Shown piece by piece: positions 1-9,945 of a DNA stretch of 9,945 nucleotides. Each line of letters opens with the position of its first letter. The stretch's first letter is position 1. This stretch comes from Alphaproteobacteria bacterium (GTDB lineage: Bacteria > Pseudomonadota > Alphaproteobacteria > Puniceispirillales > Puniceispirillaceae), in assembly GCA_022425565.1 (NCBI GenBank), contig JAKMFG010000174.1:1-9945 (forward strand). Reading direction: 5' to 3'. Position numbers and translations under genes: made by a program. Below the pieces are notes generated by a model. The model was given only the letters and a program-made list of their open reading frames with translations. It made no database searches and was not told the origin of the DNA.

Positions 1-228
1 GTGACGGTTCGTGGTCTCGTACTCGACATGCGCCGTCGAAATGGTGATGCCGCGGGCACGCTCTTCAGGTGCCTTGTCAATCTGGTCATACGCCTGAAAC
101 TCGGCGCCACCAGCCTCTGCCATCACCTTCGTGATCGCTGCCGTCAGTGTCGTCTTGCCGTGGTCAACATGGCCAATCGTGCCAATGTTCACATGCGGCT
201 TGGAACGATCAAACTTTTCCTTGGACAT
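1..228 (-). CDS. tuf: Elongation factor Tu, N-terminal fragment (cut by window edge)
   Basis: EF-Tu is the GTPase that carries aminoacyl-tRNA to the ribosomal A site. The 76 codons present start [20 protein letters not shown] and match the family's N-terminus closely. The G1/P-loop GHVDHGKT is at residues 19-26. Switch I RGITIS starts at residue 59, with the Mg-coordinating Thr at 62. The G3 DxxG motif and everything after it lie beyond the window, so integrity of the whole gene cannot be judged. The ATG at 228-226 is preceded by AGGAG (242-238) nine bases away. The gene follows fusA after a 30-bp gap with no visible terminator or promoter, as expected for the last gene of the str operon. Many proteobacteria have a second tuf copy elsewhere; the window cannot show whether this one does. 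Confidence 0.97.
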   Translation of the reverse strand, partial: MSKEKFDRSKPHVNIGTIGHVDHGKTTLTAAITKVMAEAGGAEFQAYDQIDKAPEERARGITISTAHVEYETTNRH

Positions 229-258
229 CGTCTCTGTCTCCTGTCTGTCTTAGCTTCT

Positions 259-2397
<2,139 letters not shown>

Positions 2398-2418
2398 GTT
2401 CGGGATCTCCTGCCGAAT

Positions 2419-2888
<470 letters not shown>

Positions 2889-2900
2889 TAGAGTCTTCCC

Positions 2901-3272
2901 TTACTTAGGACGCTTGGCGCCGTATTTCGAACGACGCTGGCGACGATCTGCAACGCCCTGCGTATCGAGCGTGCCGCGAATGATGTGGTAACGGACACCC
3001 GGAAGGTCCTTCACGCGTCCACCGCGGATCAGGACAACAGAGTGTTCCTGAAGGTTGTGACCCTCACCCGGGATGTAGCTCGATACCTCGTAACCATTGG
3101 TCAGACGCACACGTGCGACTTTCCGCAAGGCCGAGTTCGGCTTCTTTGGAGTGGTGGTGTAAACCCGCGTGCACACGCCGCGCTTTTGCGGGCATGCTTC
3201 CATGGCAGGAACCTTCGTACGAGCAACCGGACGCTTGCGTCCGTGCCGAATCAACTGGTTAATGGTCGGCAT
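2901..3272 (-). CDS. rpsL: 30S ribosomal protein S12 (uS12)
   Basis: S12 sits at the decoding centre of the 30S subunit and affects reading accuracy and streptomycin binding. The product from the ATG at 3272-3270 is [13 protein letters not shown]... to ...SKYGAKRPK, 123 residues, the usual length in alphaproteobacteria (E. coli has 124). The conserved loops [11 protein letters not shown] (41-51) and [12 protein letters not shown] (85-96) are intact. The positions where streptomycin-resistance changes are known, Lys43, Lys88 and Pro91, all carry the sensitive residue, and Asp89, the usual methylthiolation site, is present. The frame stays open upstream to a TTG at 3317, but those extra residues do not resemble S12 and AAGGGG lies five bases before the chosen ATG. 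It is the first gene of the str cluster, after a 319-bp non-coding gap, with rpsG 12 bp downstream. Confidence 0.99.
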   Translation of the reverse strand: MPTINQLIRHGRKRPVARTKVPAMEACPQKRGVCTRVYTTTPKKPNSALRKVARVRLTNGYEVSSYIPGEGHNLQEHSVVLIRGGRVKDLPGVRYHIIRGTLDTQGVADRRQRRSKYGAKRPK

Positions 3273-3277
3273 TTCTG

Positions 3278-3283
3278 CCCCTT
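3278..3283 (-). promoter_or_regulatory. Ribosome binding site of rpsL
   Basis: AAGGGG, five bases before the ATG at 3272. It settles the start of rpsL against the upstream in-frame TTG at 3317, which would add 15 residues foreign to the S12 family. Confidence 0.8.
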
Positions 3284-3324
3284 TTCGTCTCAACCAAATA
3301 AAGCACTGAGCGTGCAACAGGGCC

Positions 3325-3349
3325 GGTCCTCCCCAATTCAGGGAGGTCC
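3325..3349 (-). other. Hairpin in the rpsL leader
   Basis: CCTCCC (3346-3341) pairs perfectly with GGGAGG (3333-3328) around a seven-base loop. Two further G-C pairs lie outside one mismatch, spanning 3349 to 3325. No T tract follows in the minus direction, so it is not an intrinsic terminator. It could be a leader structure affecting mRNA stability or translation of rpsL, or have no function. Confidence 0.4.
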
Positions 3350-3359
3350 ACCCTTAGAT

Positions 3360-3383
3360 CAGAACCCGGAAGGGTCTGTTTTT
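3360..3383 (+). terminator. Terminator-like hairpin on the plus strand, opposite the rpsL leader
   Basis: On the plus strand CAGA-A-CCC, a GGAA tetraloop (GNRA type) and GGGTCTG form a seven-pair stem with one bulged A, followed at once by five T's (3379-3383). That is the form of a short intrinsic terminator, but no plus-strand gene precedes it. On the minus strand the same bases put AAAAA before a 5'-leader hairpin, so the shape may simply reflect the start of the rpsL transcript. If it works, it would stop antisense transcription before it entered rpoC. Confidence 0.35.
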
Positions 3384-3390
3384 AGTCACC

Positions 3391-3420
3391 TATATAACGG
3401 TACAGCGTCTAGCCCGTCAC
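3391..3420 (-). promoter_or_regulatory. Candidate promoter for rpsL-rpsG-fusA-tuf
   Basis: A -35-like GTGACG (3420-3415; four of six matches to TTGACA) is separated by 18 bases from a -10-like TATATA (3396-3391; four of six matches to TATAAT). The AT-rich -10 stands out against the GC-rich surroundings. Transcription would start near 3386-3383 and give a leader of about 110 bases. The call rests on consensus likeness and position only. Confidence 0.42.
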
Positions 3421-3468
3421 GAACGAACCCGTTCGGTTGAGCCACCACCAGCACCAAAAGGTGAGCGG

Positions 3469-3497
3469 AACCTATGTCAGCGCCCTTGGCGGGTCAA
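3469..3497 (-). promoter_or_regulatory. Alternative upstream promoter candidate for the str operon
   Basis: TTGACC (3497-3492; five of six matches to the -35 consensus) lies 17 bases before TAGGTT (3474-3469; only three of six matches to the -10 consensus). The -35 is better than that of the downstream candidate, but the -10 is poorer. The two may be alternative or tandem promoters, or only one may be real. Confidence 0.25.
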
Positions 3498-3540
3498 GCA
3501 GTTTTTCACCGCAAACCGCAGGCCCTGGGCAAAGTCCCGG

Positions 3541-3569
3541 CCACCACCGCCCGGCAAGGGGCGGCGTGG
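3541..3569 (-). other. GC-rich hairpin just after rpoC
   Basis: It begins 23 bases after the rpoC stop. CCAC (3569-3566) and CCGCCC (3564-3559) pair with GGGCGG (3552-3547) and GTGG (3544-3541), with a six-base loop and a small internal loop. No T tract follows, so it does not look like an efficient intrinsic terminator. It could protect the rpoC 3' end, be a processing site or give partial termination. Confidence 0.35.
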
Positions 3570-3591
3570 CGGAACAGCAACCGAAACCCGG

Positions 3592-7824
<4,233 letters not shown>

Positions 7825-7853
7825 TTATCTGGTTCGGATCGAGGCGGTCGCGA

Positions 7854-9945
<2,092 letters not shown>

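Larger units (their letters stand above)
3273..3591 (-). promoter_or_regulatory. Non-coding rpoC-rpsL gap: likely str operon promoter and leader
   Basis: This 319-bp stretch is the only sizeable gap in the window. I see no credible gene in it: open frames that cross it are extensions or shadows of neighbours. Going with transcription it contains a GC-rich hairpin soon after the rpoC stop (3569-3541), two promoter-like hexamer pairs (3497-3469 and 3420-3391), and then about 110 bases of leader with two hairpins (3378-3360 and 3349-3325) before the rpsL ribosome site. The layout suggests that rpsL-rpsG-fusA-tuf can be transcribed from its own promoter as well as by read-through from rpoC. None of the hairpins has a clear T tract in the minus direction, so full termination after rpoC is not supported by the sequence. 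Confidence 0.6.

Noticed and set aside
3296..3315. Attenuator before rpsL: GCAC/GTGC stem followed by TTTATTT on the minus strand
   Set aside because: The stem is only four pairs, cannot be extended, and the T tract is broken by an A; too weak to call.
2901..3317. Longer rpsL from the TTG at 3317
   Set aside because: The 15 extra residues do not match S12, the conserved protein starts MPTINQLIR, and the ribosome site is placed for the ATG at 3272.

Overview
This window is a single run of minus-strand housekeeping genes in the classic order rpoB - rpoC - rpsL - rpsG - fusA - tuf: RNA polymerase beta and beta' followed by the str operon (S12, S7, EF-G, EF-Tu). Read in the direction of transcription it goes from the right edge to the left edge. 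rpoB is cut off at the right end (only its C-terminal part is present) and tuf at the left end (only the first 76 codons are present). The S7 N-terminus ([10 protein letters not shown]), the 123-residue S12, the RpoC N-terminus ([10 protein letters not shown]) and the GC-rich codon use all suggest an alphaproteobacterium. I cannot place it more finely without a search.

Layout: 9945-7854 rpoB (3' part); a 56-bp gap; 7797-3592 rpoC (1401 aa, complete); a 319-bp non-coding gap; 3272-2901 rpsL (123 aa); a 12-bp gap; 2888-2419 rpsG; a 21-bp gap; 2397-259 fusA (712 aa); a 30-bp gap; 228-1 tuf (5' part). The short gaps and the Shine-Dalgarno sequence before each start fit one co-transcribed unit from rpsL to tuf. 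The rpoC-rpsL gap is the only place with room for a promoter and leader. It holds promoter-like hexamers and several hairpins.

The gene products work together in expression: beta and beta' form the catalytic core of RNA polymerase, S12 and S7 are 30S ribosomal proteins (decoding centre and head), and EF-G and EF-Tu are the GTPases that drive translocation and deliver aminoacyl-tRNA.

The most notable point is that rpsG, an essential gene, does not read through as one frame. A single missing base near 2522-2526 shifts it after residue 121. Restoring one base gives exactly the canonical 156-residue S7. A sequencing or assembly error is the likeliest cause. Secondary points are a terminator-like hairpin pointing the wrong way (plus strand) in the rpsL leader, the lack of room for an E. 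coli-type S7 autoregulatory element, and a longer acidic loop in the EF-G GTPase domain. I found no mobile element, RNA gene, CRISPR array or sign of a novel system.
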